A stretch of DNA of 64,000 bases from Aquilaria yunnanensis (GCA_039654915.1 CM077597.1:39654001-39718000); one strand, 5' to 3'; shown: positions 35,157 through 48,721, numbered from the stretch's first letter. Numbers and translations are program-made. The notes: generated by a model from the sequence alone, not told the origin.

Positions 35157-35856
35157 AAACTAATTGTGAATGTTTCCATTTCATTCTAAATAAGTAGTGA
35201 ATGTTTTGACTTCATTCAAAACAAGTTGTGAATCCTTTAATTCCAAACTAGTTGTGAATGTTTCCATTTAATTGTAAACATGTTATGAGTGTTTCCATTT
35301 CATTAAAAACATGTTATGAATGTTTTCATTTCATTCTAAAAAATTTGCAAATGTTTCCATTTAATTGTAAATGAGTAGCGAATATTTCTGTTCCAAATTA
35401 GTTGTGAATGTTTCCATTTCATGCCAAACAAGTTGTGAATGCTCCTATTTCATTCTAAACAAGTTGTCAATTTCTCCATTTCATTTTAAATAAGTCGTAA
35501 ATGCTTCCATTTCATTCTAAATGAGTTGCTAATATTTCCATTCCATACAACCTACAAATGTTTCTATTTCATTATAGGGAAGTTGTGATTGTTTTTTTTT
35601 CATTGTAAACAAGTTTTCAATATTTCCATTTCATTTTAAACTAGTTGTGCACATTTCCATTTAAAACTAGTTTTGATTATTTCTATTTTATTTTAAACAA
35701 CTTATGTATGTTTCTTCTTCATTATAAATATGTTGTGAAGGTTTCTAATTCATTCTAAAGAAGTTCTGAATGTTTCTATTTCATTCTAAACAAGTGGTTA
35801 ACATTTCCAACCCAAACTAGTGGTAAAAGTTTCTATTTCACTCTAAAAAAGTTGTG
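35157..35856 (+). repeat. Satellite block 3 (700 bp)
   Basis: Forward monomers, mostly the 31-nt type, between G1 and the solo gypsy LTR. Many are diverged. The array is interrupted at TTGTG (35852-35856) by the LTR. Confidence 0.93.
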
Positions 35857-38392
35857 TGTTAGGACCATCCCTTAGTACTTGGCTTAGGCCAAGAATATAG
35901 AGAAAACACCAATTAAACATGAGGGACTTGATTGAAAATGAGGATAACGGTGTAAGTGAAAACCTAATAAAGTTTGGGTTTTAAGTGTCCATGAAAAATT
36001 AGACTATGATGTCTATGGCATGAAACAAAGTTTAGGGTCCATATTGTACACTTAAGCTAGTGCTACAAGTGAAACTATGAAACTTAAACTAACAATTTTG
36101 GCCATGCAAATAAGTATAAGGAAAAGTGGAGAATTAGACCAATTTTTGGTGATTTTTGACGGCCGGTCATGTTATGTCTCCCACCAAGATTTATGCCATC
36201 AATTACTTGGTTTAATTAATTAGCCAATGTCTTGGTAATTGGCCGAAATATGCATCGGATAATGACCATTTTCAGCCACTTTGAATAATGCTTGGCAATG
36301 TAGGCTATGAATCAAGGTTATTGTCAAAATGAACATATGTTTTATTGACTAAAATGAAGCCATGGATTTTTGAAGGGATGAATGAACCATGCAAACTAGT
36401 TTAAGTTTAAGTGGAGCATTAATCCAATTTCTTGGACATGTGTCCATGGTCGGCTACCAAGTCTTCCATTAAGGAATTAAACTAGTATTTTCGGCCTTTG
36501 AGTGTGTTTTGCTTTGCTAGCCAAAATTGAGATGGTTCTTGGTGTTTTTGGGAGTTTGCTGCCCAATTGATGCCAATTTTCACGCAATTGAAGCTTGAAA
36601 GCAAGAATCAAGCTCGGTCTACTCATTTTCGGCATTAGGCAACCAAGAAGCTCAAGTTGGAGTTTGATTTTTGAAGTTACAAGGTTAGCCGAGAGATGTT
36701 CAAGCTCAAATTAGAGGTATCGATTCATAAACTCACTTTTTTTCTTGGTAATAATCCATGATCAAGTGATTATGATGATTAAATGAAAGCCTTGTTGTGT
36801 TAGGCAACTTTGAATTAGAAGTTGATTTCAGCTTTAGATACTCAAGCATAACCGAAAGCTTGAGCCTTGTAGTTGAGGTAGGAATTCATTAAAGTTACTT
36901 GTTTACTTGGTAAGGATTCCATGAGCAAGTAATTTTGATGGCTAATTCATGGACAAATTATGCTAGGTAATTTTGGTTTGGAAGCTCAAGTTGAACATGG
37001 AAGTTCAAGCATTAACTGAGAACTCAAGCTTTGTATTGTTGAGGTAGGATTCATGTCCGACTTGCTTGCTTGGTAATTATTCATTGAACAAGTAGTTATG
37101 AGTTGGTAAGTGATAGTCAATGTGTGCTATGTGATCTTAGTTACTTGATGGGCATATTGGGTGAACTTTCGAGTTCTTATTGGATTTGGTAGCTAATCCG
37201 AGAAAAGGCAAGCACCTAGAGTTCTTAGCAAGTTAGGCCAAATTACTAATGAACTTGGAGCTCTAAAGGTATGGTGGTCATTTGAAGTGCTTGAAAAGCA
37301 AATGGGGAATTTGGTGCTTGCTAGTGGTTTGTGTGTGAGTTGTGTGCTAACCAATTGTAGATAGCTTAGTTATGCTTATTATGTCTCAATTACTATATGT
37401 GTATATTGTGTTTTTGTGTTTTCCATGTTTTCTTGCAGGACAAGTAAGCTATGGAGATTAAGTCTTGGACTTAACTAAATAGACCAAATATGGTTGTTTG
37501 TGAATCCTACTGAGTAATTGTTACTCATTTCCCATATATATTTCTTTTTCCTGAAAAGGATATTCAGCTTGAGTAGTTTTGCTTAAGTTGTTTGTTTGTG
37601 TGCTAGGTAGTACACTTATTACTCAAGGTATGTGCCAACTCAATCCTGGCTTGAATATTTGCAATTACAAGTCTTATGGTTTAGGGCCGAAACTTATGCT
37701 CTAAGTTTGGCAGGCTTGAGTATTTTGTGGGACACGTCTAGGTGCAGGATGGATGTGTGGACTATGGCTCTGATTGTAGTGTTCACGTTCATGACCATGA
37801 ATATGGTCATTGGGCTGGTGCTTCAGTGTGTACTGTTGTATTGCACACTTAGGTATCTTCTCGGGGAGTAAGCGAACTTGGCTTGTAAAACTTAACCTTG
37901 GCAAGATTTTGGACTTATAGCATCCTTGGAATGCTTCCAAGCTAGTGATGCTTCTACTTAGGCTATTTTGTGTATATATGTAGCCTTGGTTGTACATGGT
38001 TTTGTATGTACATATGTTGGATGCTTATGTGCCAAGTTATGTTAAGTTTATGAGCTCATGGTTATGTTTCATCTAAGAAACCTCTTGAGTTACCTTGTTT
38101 GGCCGAATATACATATGCATGGGAACCTTGATTTTCAAAACTACAAAGATGTGGGCTTTTTGGTTGTCATTCATGAAAGTAGCACACTTGATGAGTACAC
38201 ATCCTAGACACTTAACAGATTACCTGTATGCCTTGCTTGTATTGCAAGTTACTGATTTACAGCCTTGCCTTGTGTTGCAAGTTAGTGGTTGGGCCTTACT
38301 TAAGCTGCAGGTAATCGTTTTAAATAACTCTTGGGTAGAAATGGTGAGTGGCACTAAGAGTGCACAGGCTGGGGCCTATGTGGGGTGTGACA
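35857..38392 (+). mobile_element. Solo LTR of a G1-related chromovirus (2536 bp)
   Basis: Begins TGTTAGGACCATCCC and ends GGGGTGTGACA. The termini match those of the G1 LTRs on the element strand (TGTTAGG... with TTGGCTTAGGCCAAG shared near the start; GGGCC...GTGTGACA at the end), but the middle is mostly different, so it is a related family. Flanks TTGTG (35852-35856) and TTGTC (38393-38397) match at 4 of 5, and satellite resumes in phase. No internal region remains. Small ORFs at 37632-37871 and 38095-38418 are not supported as genes. Confidence 0.9.
36714..37140 (+). repeat. Three imperfect ~163-bp tandem repeats within the solo LTR
   Basis: Units start at about 36714, 36875 and 37041 with GAGGTA(G), followed by an ATTCAT stretch, CTTGGTAA, a CATGA(G/T)CAAGT-like stretch and a later AGCTCAAG/AAGCTTGAG segment. 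Internal duplications are common in long chromovirus LTRs. The third unit is incomplete. Confidence 0.75.
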
Positions 38393-41300
38393 TTGTCAAT
38401 GTTTATATTTCATTCTAAACAAGTTCTAAATGTTTCTATTTCATTCTAACCAAGTTATGATTGTTTCATTTCATTCTAAACATGTTGTAAATGTTTTTAT
38501 TAAAACTAGATGTGAATGTCTCCATTTCATTCTACACAAGTTGTGAATCGTTCCATCTCATTCTAAACAACTTTTGAATGTTCTCATTTCATTCTAAACA
38601 AGTTGTTAATGTTTCCATTCCAAACTAATTATGAATGTTTCCATTCCAAACTAGTTGTGAATGTTTCCATTTCACTATAAACAGGTTGTGAATGTTTTCA
38701 TTTTATTCCAAACAACATGTGAATGTTTCCATTTCATTCTAAACATGTTGTGGGTGTTTCCAATTCAATCTAAACAAGTTGTGAATGTTTCTAATTCATT
38801 TTAAACAAGTTGTTAATGTTTCCAATCTAAACTAGTTGTGACTGTTTCAATTTTATTCAAAACAAGTTGTTAATGCTTCCATTTCATTCTAAACAAGTTG
38901 TTAATGTTTCCATTCCAAACTAGTCTCAAATGTTTCCCTTGAAAACTAGTTGTGAATGTTCTCATTTCTTTCTAAACAAGTTCTGAATGTTTCCATTTGA
39001 TTCTAAATAGGTTGTAAATGCTTCCAATTCACTCTGAACGAGTTGTTAATGTTTCAATTTCAAACTAGTTGTGAATGTTTCTATTTTATTTGAAACAAGT
39101 TATGAATGTTTCCATTTCTTTCTACAAAATTTTTAAATGTTTCCGTTCATTGTAAACAACTTGTGATTGTTTCCATTTGACTCAATGCATGTTGTGAATG
39201 TTTCCATTTGATTGTAAACAAGTTGTGAATGTTTCCATTTGATTCTAAACTAATTGTTAATGTATCCATTCCAAACTTGTTGTGAATGTTTCTATTTCAT
39301 TCTAAAGAAGTTGTGAATGTTTTCATTTCATTCTCAATTGGTTGTGAATGTTTCTTTTTCATTCTAAACAAGCTATGAATGTTGTTATTCAAAACTAGTT
39401 GTGAATGTGCACATTTCTTTTTAAACAAGTTGTGAATGTTTCCATTTCATTCTAAATAGGTTGTGAATTTTTCTCTTTCATTGTAAAGAAATTGTTAATA
39501 TTATCATTTTATTCTAAATCAGTTGTGAATGTTTCCATTTCATTTTAAACAAGTTGTGAATGTTTTTATTTGACCATAAACAAGTTGTTAATTTTTCCAT
39601 TCTAAACAGGTTCTGAATGTTTACATTTTATTCTAAACAAATTGTGAATGTTTCCATTTCATTCTAAACCAGTTATTAACATTTCTATTCCAAACTAGAT
39701 GTAGATGTTTCCATTTCATTACAAAGACGTTGTTCATGCTTCAATTTCTGTCTAAACATGTTGTTAATGTTTCCTTTCCAAACTTGTGATGGATGTCTCC
39801 AATTCATTCTGAACAAGTTGTGAATATTTCCATTTCATTTTAAACAAGTTGTGAATGTTTCCATTTTATTTTAGACAAGTTGTGAATGTTTTCCATTCCA
39901 TTCTAAACAAGTTGTGAATGTTTTCATTTCATTCGAAGTAGGTCATCAGTGTGTCCAATTCATGCGACACAAGTTGTTAATGTTTCCATTACATTCTAAA
40001 CAAGTTGTTAATATTTCCATTCCAAACTGGTTATGAATGTTTCGATTTCATTCAAAATAAGTTGGAAATGTTTCCATTTCATTCTATACAAATTGTGAAT
40101 GTTTACATCTCATTCAAAATAAGTTGCTAATGTTTTCCTTCCAAACTAGTTCTGAATGTTTCCATTTTCTTCTAAATAAGTAGTGAATGTCTCCATTTCA
40201 TTCAAAAAAAGCTGTGAATCTTTCAATTCCAAACTAATTGTGAATGTTTACATTTAATTCTAAACATGTTATGAGTGTTTCCATTTCATTAGAAAAATGC
40301 TATGAATGTTTCCATTTCATTCTAAAAAAGTTGCGAATGTTTCCATTTAATTCGAAACGAGTAGTGAATATTTCTGTTCCGAATTAGTTGTTAATATTTC
40401 TATTTCATGTGAAACAAGTTGCGAATGTTTCTGTTTCATTCTAAACAAATTGTGAGTATTTCCATTTTATTCTAATCAAGTTATGATTGTTTCCATTTCA
40501 TTCTAAACAAGTTGCTAATGTTTCCATTCCAACCAACTTGTAAATGTTTCTATTTCATTATAAGGAAGTTTTGATTGTTTGTACTTCATTCTAAAGAAGT
40601 TGTCAATATTTCCATTTCATTCTACACTAGTTGGGAACATTTACATTCAAAACTAGTTGTGAATACTTCCATGTCATTCTAATCAAGTTCTAAATGTTTC
40701 TATTTCATTCTAAACAAGTTGTGATTGCTTCATTTCATTCTAAACAAGTTGTAAATGTTTCTATTAAAAACTAGTTGTGAATGTGTCTATTTCATACTAA
40801 ACAAGGTGTGAATGTTTCCATTTCATTCTAAACAAGTTGTGAATGTGTCCGTTTCATTCTAAACAATTTGTGAATGTTTCCATTTCTTTCTAAACAAGTT
40901 GCTAATGTTTCCATTCCAAACAACTTGTAAATGTTTCTATTTCATTATAAGGAAGTTGTGATTGTTTCTATTTCATTCCAAACAAACTGTCAATATTTCC
41001 ATTTCATTCTAAACTAGAAATATTCAAAACTAGTAGTGAATGTTTCCATTTCATTTAAAGCAAGTTTTGAATGTTTCCTCTACATTTTAAACATGTTGTG
41101 AAAGTTTAAGATTCATTCTAAATAAGTTGCGGAAGTTTCTATTTCATTCTAACAAGTTGTTAATGATTCCAACCCAAACTAGTGGTAAAAGTTTCTATTT
41201 CATTCTAAAAAAGTTGTGATTGTTTCCACTTCATTCTAATCAAGTTCTAAATGTTTCTATCTCATTCTAAACAAGTTGTGATTGCTTCATTTGATTCTAA

Positions 41301-44300
41301 ACATGTTGTAAATGTTTCCATTAAAAACTAGTTGTGAATGTTTCTATTTCTTTCTAAACAAGTTGTGAATGTTTCCATTTCATTCTAAATAACTTGTGAG
41401 TGTTTCCATTTCATTCTAAATAAGATGTTAATGTTTTCAATCCAAACTTGTTGTGAATATTTCCATCTCACTATAAACAAGTTGTGAATGTTTTCATTCC
41501 ATTCTAAACAACTTATGAATGTTTCCACTTTATTCTAAACAAGTTTTAAATGTTTCCAATTCAATCTAAACAAGTTGTGAATGTTTCCAATTCATTTTAA
41601 AGAAGTTGTTAATGTTTCCATTCCAAACTAGTTGTGACTGTTTCAATTTTATACAAAATAGTTTATGAATAATTCCATTTCATTCTAAATAAGTTGTTAA
41701 TGTTTCCATTCCAATCTAGTTGCAATGTTTCAATTGAAAACTGGCTGTGAATGTTCACATTTCTTTCTAAACAAGTTGTGACTGTTTCAATTTGATTCTA
41801 AACCGCTTATAAATGTTTCCAATTCACTCTAAATGAGTTGTTAATGTTTCAATTCCAAACTAGTTGTGAATGTTTCCATTTTACTCTAAAGAAGTTGCGA
41901 ATGTTTCCATTTTTTTTCTAAATAAGTTGTGAATGTTTCCATTTATTGCAGACAACTTATGATTGTTTCGATTTGATTCAAAACAAGTTGTGAATGTTTC
42001 CATTTAATTCTAAACTAGTTGTTAATGTATCCATTCTAAACTTGTTGTGAATGTTTCTATTCCATTCCAAACTAGTTGTTAATGTTCCCATTCCAAACTA
42101 GTTCTGAATGTTTGCATTTCATTCTAAACAAGTTATGATTGTTTTAATTTCAGTCTAAACAAGTTGGGAATTTTTCCATTTCATCCTGTGCAAGTTGTAA
42201 ATGTTTCAATTCTAAACTAGTTGTGAATGTTTCCATTTTATTCTAAAAAAGTTATGAACATTTCCATTTCATTCTCAATAAGTTGTTAACACTTATATTC
42301 CAAACCAGATGTGAAGGTTCCCATTTTATTCAAAAGAAGTTTTTGAATATCTTCTTTCATTCTAAACAAGTTTTCAATATTTCCATTGCATTCTAAATAA
42401 GTTGTTACTATTTCCATTCCAAACAAGTAGTAATTGTCTCCATTTCATTTTAAACAAATTGTAAATGTTTTGATTTCATTCTGAGCAAGTTGTGATTGTT
42501 TCTACTTCATTTGAAACAACTTATGAATCTTTACGTTTCATTCTAAACAAGTTGTGAATGTTTCCATTTCATTCTAAATAAGTTATGAATGTTTTCGTTT
42601 CATTCAAAACAAGTTGTGAATCTTGGATTTCCAAACTAGTTGTCAATGTTTCCATTTCATCCTAAATGAGTTCCAAATGTTTCCATTTCATTCTAAACAA
42701 GTTGTGAATGTTTCCATTCAAAACAAGTTGTGAATGTTCCCCTTTCTTTCTAAACAAGTTGTGAATGTTTCCACTTTATTCTAAACAAGCTTTGAATGTT
42801 TCCATTTCACTCCAAACAAGTTGTTAATGTTTCCATTCCAAACTAGTTGTGAAACTTTTCTTTTCATTCTAAACAAGTTGTGAATGTTTCCATTCAAAAC
42901 TAGTTATGAACATTTCTTTCTTAACAAGTTGTGAATATTTCCATTTCATTCTAAACAAGTTGTGAATGTTTCCATTTTATTCTAAACAAGTTGTTAATGT
43001 TTCCATTCCAAAGTTGTTGTAAATGCTTCTATTTTATTCTAAACAAGTTGTGAATGTTTCTGTTTCTTTCTAAGCAAGTTGTGATTGTTTTGCATTCTAA
43101 ACTAGTTTTGAATGTTTCCATCTCATCGTAAACAACTTGTGATTGTTTCCATTTGCTTCTAAACAAGTAGTGAATGTTTTCATTTAATGCTAAACAAGTT
43201 GTGATTGTTTCCATTTAACTCTAAAGTAGTTGTTAATTTATCCATTCCAAACTAGTTATGAAAGTTTCTATTTCAATCTAAAGAAGTTGTGAGTGTTTTC
43301 CTTTCATTCTAAATAGGTTGCTATTGTTTCTATTTCATTCCAAACAAGTTGTCAATCTTTCCATTCAAAACAAGTTGTTAGTGTTCCCATTTCTTTCTAA
43401 ACAGGTTGTGAATGCTTCCATTTCATTCTAAACAACTTATGAATGTTTCCATTTAATTTGGAACAACTTGTTAGTGTTTCCATTACAAAGTAGTTGTGAA
43501 TGTTTCCATTTCATTTTAAACAAGTTGTGAATGTGTCCATTTCCTTTTAAACAAGTTTTGAATGTCTCCATTTCATTTTAAACAAGTTCTCAATGTTTTT
43601 ATTTCATTCTGAATAAGTTGTGAATGTTTTTACTTAATTCAAAACAAGTTATGAAATTTTTCATTTCATTCTAAACAAGTTGCGAATGTTTCATTTCATT
43701 TTAAGTAAGTTATGAATGTTTCTATTTCAATCAAGTCAAGTTGAGAATCTTCCAATTCCAAACTAGTTGTGAATGTTTTCATTTCATTCTGAACAAGTTT
43801 CAAATACTTCCATTTCATTCTAAAGAGGTTGTGAATGTTTCCGTTCAAAACAAGTTGAATTTGTTCCTATTTCTTTCTAAAAAGTTAATGTTTCCATTTC
43901 ATTCTAAACATATTGTGAATGTTTCCACTTCATTCCAAGTAAGTTGTTAATGTTTTCATTTCATTCTAAATGACTTGTTAATGTTTCCATTCCAAACTAG
44001 TTATGAATGTTTCCATTTCATTCTAAACAACTTGTGAATGTTCCCATTTCATTCTAAACAAGTTGTGAATGTTTCCATTTCATTCCAAACAAGTTGTGAA
44101 TGTTTCCATTTTATTCTAAAAAAGTTGTTAATGTTTCCATTCCAAACTAATTATGACAGTTTCAGTTTTATGCTAGAGAGCTTATGAATGCCTCCATTTC
44201 ATTCTAAACAGGTTGTTAATGCTTCTATTTGAAACAAGTCATGAAAGTTTATAGTTAATGCTAAACAAGTTGTTAATGTTTGCATTCGAAACTCGCTCTG

Positions 44301-44518
44301 AATGTTTCCATTTAATTCTAAACAAGTTGTGAATGTTTCCATTTGATTCTTAATAGGTTGTGAGTATTTCCCTTTGATTCTAAACAAGTTGTGAGTGTTT
44401 TTTTTTTTCATTCATAAAAAGTTAGGAATATTGCCATTTTATTCTAAATAGGATGTGAATGTTTCCATTCAAAACTAGTTGTGAATGTTCACATTTCTTT
44501 CTAAACAAGTTAAGAATG
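38393..44518 (+). repeat. Satellite block 4 (about 6.1 kb)
   Basis: Forward tandem repeat. Compared with block 1 it is richer in 31-nt monomers and in the variant GTTGTTAATGTTTCC, so it is a distinguishable subfamily. It ends at GAATG (44514-44518), where the G2 LTR begins. Minus-strand ORFs at 43029-43214 and 44199-44411 and the plus-strand one at 43741-43950 are repeat by-products. Confidence 0.95.
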
Positions 44519-46609
44519 TGTTGCCACCACACAAAAATTGGGGAATTACAAGTGTAGCATAAAGGTCAAAAGGCCATGATATTGTGTAATTCTCTTCATA
44601 GTGATTGAAGTGTGGGGGGTAAAAGCTATAATGAACACCTCCTTAAAAGTGTTCCAAGTTGGTAACTTGGGCCCCAAGAAAAGCCTTAAGGGTTGCTTGT
44701 TTGTCAACCAACCTATAGACTTTTTTGTAAGATTTTGGAAATTTGTGTACTTAATTGCAAAACTTTCACAAAAGAGATTTGGAGAGTTATTGGAAGGATA
44801 TGAATGATATGAAAGTGCTATTGGATGACTAAATTGCTCATGGAAGACAAGTTTGGACAAAGGAAATACTAAAGGCATTGAGGACCTAAATGTCTTAGTG
44901 TAAACCTTAAGATGTTCAAGCTTTTGACTTAAGTCAAAGGATGGAAGTGTTGGGTTATCCTACCATGGGGTAGGCAGCGAAGGCTTGATAAGTGGATCAA
45001 CAATGTTGGGCACATGTGTACCAATGTGTTTAAGATAAAGAAACCATAATTAGTGAGAAGGAAAATGACATAAAGCAAGGTTCAGCTTGTTTAGGTGTGT
45101 TTTGTACCCTTAAGCTCATTTAAGACCATTTTAGTGGCCAATTCACTTATGTTTCTCTCATTTTTGGCCTCCTCCAGCCCAAGAACATAGCCATACTTCC
45201 TCCATAGCCACCACACCTTCAAACTTGCACTTGATTGAAATTGAAGGCAAAAGGAAGCAATTAGAAGCAAACTAGAGCTATTGCTTGGATACTTCAAGGA
45301 TCAAGCTTGATTTTTGGCCTACCCACATTGGTAAGGGTTCTTTTTCTCTCATGGGTAGTTTTCTATATTTTCAAGCAACCATGGAATTATGGTTAAGCTT
45401 GGAAGAGAGCAATGAGCTTGATGAACCAAGCTTAGTGAAGGGAGTGCACTTATTGAAGGTTTTGTGACCTAGTTTGAGGTGCACAATGATGGCAGTGAAA
45501 TGAGCGTTTCTAGAGGCCAAAGTTTGTACTAACTAGTGTTAAAATCCTTCTAAGACCAAGCATTAGCTTGATGAGGGTTTCCATAGTGATTTATTTATGT
45601 TTATTATGTGTTTTATGGACTAATCTATAGTATATGTTGCTACTGCATTTGATTGTTATAACTTGTATATTAGCATTGTGGTTTTGTTTTTTAATGTCTT
45701 TAGATGTAAGTTTTGATAATGGCCGCATTGCCTATTAAATTCAAGTGTTACCCTTACTAAGTTTCTCAATGAAATGTACTCCCCTCAATTCTGTCATTTC
45801 AGGTCCAGCTGAAGGATCACCTTCAGTTATGTTTTAGCCACATATGGTTTTTAAATGCAAGGGAATATATTTCCTATGCGTAATCGACATATAATGGATA
45901 ACTTTGGAGGGGTTTCCCCTTGTGAATGAAGTGTTTACACACTTATGAAAATTTGTATGGGCAAAATGGTCATAAAGCAACCAGAATTTTGACTCTGCAC
46001 GTAAAGTTCTATATCTCCTTGTGTAGAATGAATCTTGGTATAAAATTTGACCACACCTTGAGAACATCTAGAGGTTGAACTGAGATTTGGAATTTCTGAA
46101 TTTGGAGCATTGTAGCGAAAGATATGATGTTGCAAAATTGGCTAAGTTACTGTTCATTTAGTCAGAATTTTGTAACCAACTTAAAAAATTCATATGTTGT
46201 TCCATAGATGGGCTATTGATGTAAAACAAAATTCCTTGGTTTGCTCTAAGTCTCTACTTGATAATGGAGCAAACAAAATAGGGTAGTACATGGCTAGAAT
46301 GATACAATTATTAGTGGAAGTTACATGTCCAGTGGCTGGTAACTTGAACTTAACAAGATTGCCTAATGTGTGGAAGCCAAAATTAAGACTCATGCTAGTA
46401 TTTTCCTTCTTTAGTACCATCGTGTGCATGAAATGTGAATAAGGTGTGATGGTTTGACCAATATGAATGTATTTACATAGTGCCCAAGAGGGGCACTTGG
46501 GTACACACATTAAAGGTAGTGTTCTGATGGCCTACAGAGCATTACAAATCCTAAGAGTCTAAATGCAGAATTTTGGCACCATATATGGACTACCCCAGAG
46601 TGGGTAACA
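44519..46609 (+). mobile_element. G2 chromovirus 5' LTR (2091 bp)
   Basis: Starts TGTTGCCACCACAC and ends GAGTGGGTAACA. It aligns by eye with 61380-63829 along its length, but lacks about 360 bp that the 3' copy has between ~62690 and 63050 (deletion point near 45835). The many differences mean an older insertion than G1. Left flank GAATG compares with AAATG at 63830-63834. Short ORFs inside are chance. Confidence 0.93.
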
Positions 46610-46614
46610 GATGT

Positions 46615-46626
46615 TTGTATTAGAGC
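46615..46626 (+). promoter_or_regulatory. Decayed G2 primer-binding site
   Basis: TTGTATTAGAGC differs at two positions from the initiator-Met site TGGTATCAGAGC and lies 5 bp past the 5' LTR, where it is expected. Confidence 0.75.
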
Positions 46627-47071
46627 ATGCTTTGTACATGTACATAGCATATAGTTGCAATGCATGTATCTGTATACATGAACTCAATTTGGACAGCAGC
46701 TAATGTCAAGTACCATTGAAATACCTATGATCTTTGTACGTGCTTTATGATGAATTGTCAATTTAGGAAGTAAACATGGTTGCCCAAGGAGAGGGGAACC
46801 ACCCCGAAGGCCTCATACTGACTCTAGGCAATAAAGAAATGGACAGAGTAGAAGGAATCAAGGGCAATAGAGGGTACTAAACCCTGAAGTGCCTCAGTTT
46901 TGGTTATAGCTTCAGAGGAACTTAACTTTAATCAATGAGAACATAGTAAGGTTAATTCAAGCATAGCAACAAGGAATCCAAATAGCTCCAGCAGAACCAG
47001 TTCAGAATGCATAGTAGCAACCAGAAAAGGATACTAGGAACACATCTGAATATGTTCTTTCTAGAAGCTAA
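46627..47071 (+). other. G2 leader and degraded gag start
   Basis: Between the primer-binding site and the first clear gag codons there is no intact ORF. A degraded gag N-terminus is likely within 46850-47071, since an in-frame stop (TAA, 47069-47071) immediately precedes recognisable gag. Nothing else seen. Confidence 0.55.
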
Positions 47072-47803
47072 GAAGACACAAATGTTGAGACCATTGAGGA
47101 GAAAGATGAGGATAGGATAAATCTAAGAGGAAGAAGATTAAGGTCTGAGATTGATCAAGTATCCATAACCAATCCCTCAGTCTATGGCCATTCCTCCACT
47201 AGGAATGAGATTGAGGATGGCCATGAGAGAAGATCCAGGAGAAGGCAGAGAGAGCATCACCAGGGCTCTCACAAATCTAGAAGACATAGATTAGAGGATC
47301 TAGAAGGCCTTAATGAAGTCATACTATTGGAGAGGTTCCAAGGACTAAGACCTACACAGTTTGATGGAAGAGGTAGACCAGAAAGAGCTGAGGAGTGGTT
47401 AATCTTCATTGAAAATATGTTTGAGAGGATGCCACTCAGCTTCACCAAGAGAATGTCACTAGCTACCTACAATCTAGTAGGTAGTGCAAAGATATGGCGG
47501 AGGAGCACTAGAGATAGATATGCTATCCAGAGGGACAAAAGGCCAGGAGAAGACATGGAAATGACTTGGCCAAAGTTCACCAAGCTAGTTCAAGAGCAGT
47601 ACAGTAGTGATGCTATCAAGGATATGAAGCAAGCTAAATTTGATGCTTTAAGGCAGGACAACCTCAGTGTCCTAGAGTATGAGCACAAATTCAATCGGCT
47701 AGTGAGCTATACTCCTCAATATCATGGACTAGAAGAGTTAAAGGCCAAAAGATTTGTCAGAGGCCTAAAGTCAGACATTAGAAAGGCTATTAGACCTTTT
47801 TGA
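47072..47803 (+). pseudogene. G2 gag
   Basis: Frame open from 47072 to a TGA at 47801-47803. The first ~85 codons are charged and basic; from about 47327 the conserved gag core begins (ERFQGLRPTQFDGRG, AEEWLIFIENMFERM, LVGSAKIWRRS, WPKFTKLVQEQY, NLSVLEYEHKFNRLV). It is clearly related to G1 gag (shared NLSVLEYE and RFVRGLKSD / RFIRGLRPE) yet diverged. There is no ATG at the conserved start (47327 is TTG), so the true start lies in the damaged leader. Capsid function expected in the intact ancestor. Confidence 0.88.
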
Positions 47804-48277
47804 GCAGTTATATACTATGAAGCATTGCAGAAAGCTCTATTAGTAGAGTAAGAGGAGTATGAGACTGAGTACTTTCCCAGTGGACCAGGGCAAAGTAGCC
47901 AAGCAAAAGGCAAGCAGAAGAAGCCACCACATGGCAAAGGAATTGCCAAGAGTTCTCATTTTCATGGTGAGGGCAAGGTTAAGGGGAAATTCCCTGGCCT
48001 AAGGTGCCATAAATACAAGAAGTTTCATGGAAAGAAACCTTTCTATTTTGACACCCAAGCGTGTCTAAAATGTAGATCCATGGATCACTGGATCAAAGAC
48101 TGACACAGGTTCAAAGAACGCCAAAAGACCAAGGTCCAATAAGGACTATTGTGGCAGATCCTAGAGGGGGAACACCTAAGGAAGGACAGTAGAAGCCAGT
48201 TCCTCTAGTACCTTGGCCTCCAGTGTAGAGTCTTCCAAGTGGAGAGGCTATAGAAATCACAGCAGGGAGGAGCACTA
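47804..48277 (+). pseudogene. G2 gag C-terminus with broken zinc knuckle
   Basis: In frame with gag after two stops. A glycine/lysine-rich region leads to a nucleocapsid knuckle CLKCRSMDHWIKD whose last cysteine codon is TGA (48101-48103). The pattern CX2CX4HX4C is otherwise recognisable. No complete ORF remains. Confidence 0.75.
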
Positions 48278-48721
48278 AGAGGTAATATTTACCTTAATCG
48301 TATGCCTGTTAGTGTTCTATTTGATAGTGGAGCATCTGTGTCTATAGTGGCTAGGAAATTTGTTGATGCCATGAAATTGCCTACTGAAATCATGCTTAGG
48401 ATATCCTCAGTGAAAACAGCAGGTTTTCAATGTCTTTTCACTAATGACCTAGCTAAGAATTGTGAGCTAGTAGTTGGAAAGACTAGGGTTATGACTGGTT
48501 TACTAGTGTTGGACATTCCTAAGTATGATTTAGTGTTGGGTATGAATTGGCTTGCTATGCATAACATAAGAATTGATTGTGCTAAGAGGGAAATCACATT
48601 GCTTAATGGTGAAGTGCATGCATTAGTGAATTCTAAAGAATTATTGTACGGAATGCATGGCATGGAGCTAGAGGTACTATGTTATGGCTCTCCTAGTGGG
48701 AAGCATGCCTTAAGAAGATAA
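48278..48721 (+). pseudogene. G2 aspartic protease
   Basis: Recognisable from GNIYLNRMPVSVLFDSGASV, where DSG is the active-site motif usual in Tekay/Del-like elements, through LGMNWL (the second conserved protease stretch). The frame opens upstream of the ATG at 48302, so that Met is internal. It ends at a TAA at 48719-48721; the RT that should follow is absent, replaced by an LTR-like stretch and element T. Confidence 0.85.

Noticed and set aside
37632..37871. 79-residue hydrophobic ORF in the solo gypsy LTR
   Set aside because: Looks membrane-like, but it lies in LTR DNA and has no counterpart outside it.
46610..47071. Host gene or tRNA between G2 LTR and gag
   Set aside because: Only a decayed primer-binding site and degraded gag leader are visible; no tRNA fold or exon structure found.
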